Positions 63,150-64,000 of a stretch of DNA of 64,000 nucleotides are shown here, one piece after another (within the stretch, counting starts at the first letter, position 1; the number at the start of each line of letters is the position of its first letter). The notes beneath the pieces were generated by a model. That model was not told where the DNA came from, made no database searches, and worked only from the letters and a program-made list of their open reading frames with translations. Origin of the DNA: Desulfobulbaceae bacterium. Its GTDB lineage: Bacteria > Bacteroidota > Ignavibacteria > Kapaibacteriales > UBA2268. Both the position numbers and the translations under genes were made by a program. The DNA lies in contig JAGXRP010000047.1 of assembly GCA_018335795.1 (NCBI GenBank), forward strand, positions 1 through 64,000. The letters run 5' to 3'.

Positions 63150-64000
63150 TCAATTATCAGGATAAACGAGCGTATCAGCTTGGATAATGAATAATTGGTA
63201 GCCTTGACCGGGTATCATGTCTCCGATAGTATTGATACCAAACTCGGGGAAGTAAATATTTCCGGCGTTGTCTTTGACAATCACCAAATTGTTGTCATCG
63301 GTAATGTCTTCCAACGCGATTTCAATATTCATTGCCGAATTACGCAAATAGCCAATCTGATTCCACCCGGCATTAAGTGAAATCGGATTATCTGCAGGAA
63401 AAACCGGCAATCCGACTACTTCAAGGGATGTAATAGCTTTTGTATATACCGAATAACCTTCTTTGAAGTTCCAATTTCCGATTGTATTGATTTCAAACTC
63501 AGGGAAATATATATTTCCAGCATTGTCTTTCACAATTTCAATGTCTTCGTTAATTTCAGAAAAAATATCTTCTAAAGCAGGTTCAGCCGCAAATATATTC
63601 AATGAAATCAAATTCCAACCCATACCAAGCTGAATCTCTTGAATAATATATTCTTTTGTTGTAAATGAAAATGGTGTAGACCATAGACCGGGTCCACCGG
63701 CGTTTGAAGCTCTCATTCTCCACCAATATTGGGTGAGAGATGCCAAAAATCCACCGGGTAATTCAAAAGAAGTGTCGTTTAAATTTGATATTGTGGTAAC
63801 AATGGTTGAAAAATCAGAATCAGATGATATTTCAATTGTATAACTCGTAGCTGTCAAAGACTCATACCATACAAATAGAGGAGCCAAGTCAACTTGTTCT
63901 TCCTCATTTTCAGGGCTTATAAGAGCAGGAGGTGCTGGCGGTTCAATTTGCGTTGTAAATGAACGAACTTCCGACCAGTCAGAATTTTCTTGTGAATTTT
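63150..64000 (-). CDS. Exported surface protein, C-terminal part (FN3 plus duplicated module), start beyond window
   Basis: The frame is open to the right edge; at least 283 residues are seen. The upstream part has WSEVRSFTTQIEPP, the end of an FN3-like domain, then a second FN3-like domain (YWWRMRASNAGGPGLWSTPF). The C-terminal 150 residues consist of two copies of a module with GWNxI (GMGWNLISLN and NAGWNQIGYL), then IVKDNAGNIYFPEFxINTIG, 20 residues that differ at one position. No T9SS motif is evident after it; the protein ends in DTLVYPDN. A surface-exposed adhesive or binding protein is likely. A TTG at 63887 is internal and not the start. Confidence 0.75.
   Translation of the reverse strand, partial: NSQENSDWSEVRSFTTQIEPPAPPALISPENEEEQVDLAPLFVWYESLTATSYTIEISSDSDFSTIVTTISNLNDTSFELPGGFLASLTQYWWRMRASNAGGPGLWSTPFSFTTKEYIIQEIQLGMGWNLISLNIFAAEPALEDIFSEINEDIEIVKDNAGNIYFPEFEINTIGNWNFKEGYSVYTKAITSLEVVGLPVFPADNPISLNAGWNQIGYLRNSAMNIEIALEDITDDNNLVIVKDNAGNIYFPEFGINTIGDMIPGQGYQLFIIQADTLVYPDN

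Noticed and set aside
1-64000. tRNA or rRNA genes
   Set aside because: I looked through the intergenic regions for cloverleaf-like arms and conserved rRNA stretches and found none.

Overview
The window is AT-rich bacterial DNA from a member of the Bacteroidota/Chlorobiota (FCB) group. Three things point there. Several large exported proteins end in type IX secretion (T9SS) sorting domains. Shine-Dalgarno sites are of the AAGGAG/GGAG type, with occasional GTG and TTG starts. T9SS genes also share the window with flagellar genes (fliL-fliM-fliN-fliO), a combination more typical of Ignavibacteria/Kapabacteria-like lineages than of classical Bacteroidetes. The lineage is an inference; no rRNA is present to fix it.

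Layout. (1) 1-5.3 kb: a minus-strand operon of four exported surface proteins: two paralogous beta-helix proteins, a BNR-repeat/T9SS protein and a truncated tandem-repeat protein. (2) 5.5-14.9 kb: a tightly packed minus-strand operon of PLD-SNF2 helicase, Eco57I-like N6-adenine methylase, DUF1016 PDDEXK nuclease and RhuM-family protein. It looks like an anti-phage/restriction system without the signature genes of BREX or DISARM. (3) 15-20.3 kb: a mobile module with an unknown gene, an excisionase-like HTH gene, a P4-alpha-like primase/SF3 helicase, an array of thirteen 11-bp repeats that looks like an iteron origin, and an opposing HTH gene. No integrase or structural phage gene is visible. 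(4) 20.3-35 kb: chromosomal genes for envelope redox, a GH13-like enzyme, a PP2C phosphatase, purine nucleoside phosphorylase, YggS, an M1 peptidase with a T9SS tail, an LRR protein, an ECF sigma factor with an unusual anti-sigma/beta-barrel fusion, and a YgjP-type peptidase. (5) 35-43.5 kb: a plus-strand housekeeping run hflX-mfd-tsaB-purB-quinone oxidoreductase-mgtC-like. (6) 43.5-64 kb: a T9SS dockerin-like protein, a double-domain adenylate kinase, a DUF485/sodium-solute symporter pair, speA, murE, a CBS protein, a GDPD phosphodiesterase, fliLMNO, ugd, aconitase, a papain-like lipoprotein and a second truncated FN3 surface protein.

The most interesting part is 5.5-19.8 kb. There a four-gene modification/helicase/nuclease operon abuts a replicative mobile module whose 617-bp non-coding tail carries phased 11-bp repeats in both orientations. 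Other points worth a look are an inner-membrane anti-sigma region fused to an outer-membrane-barrel-like domain, an adenylate kinase with a degenerate second domain, a probable ATA start codon, paired perfect palindromes between divergent genes, and a REP-like palindrome occurring at two distant places.
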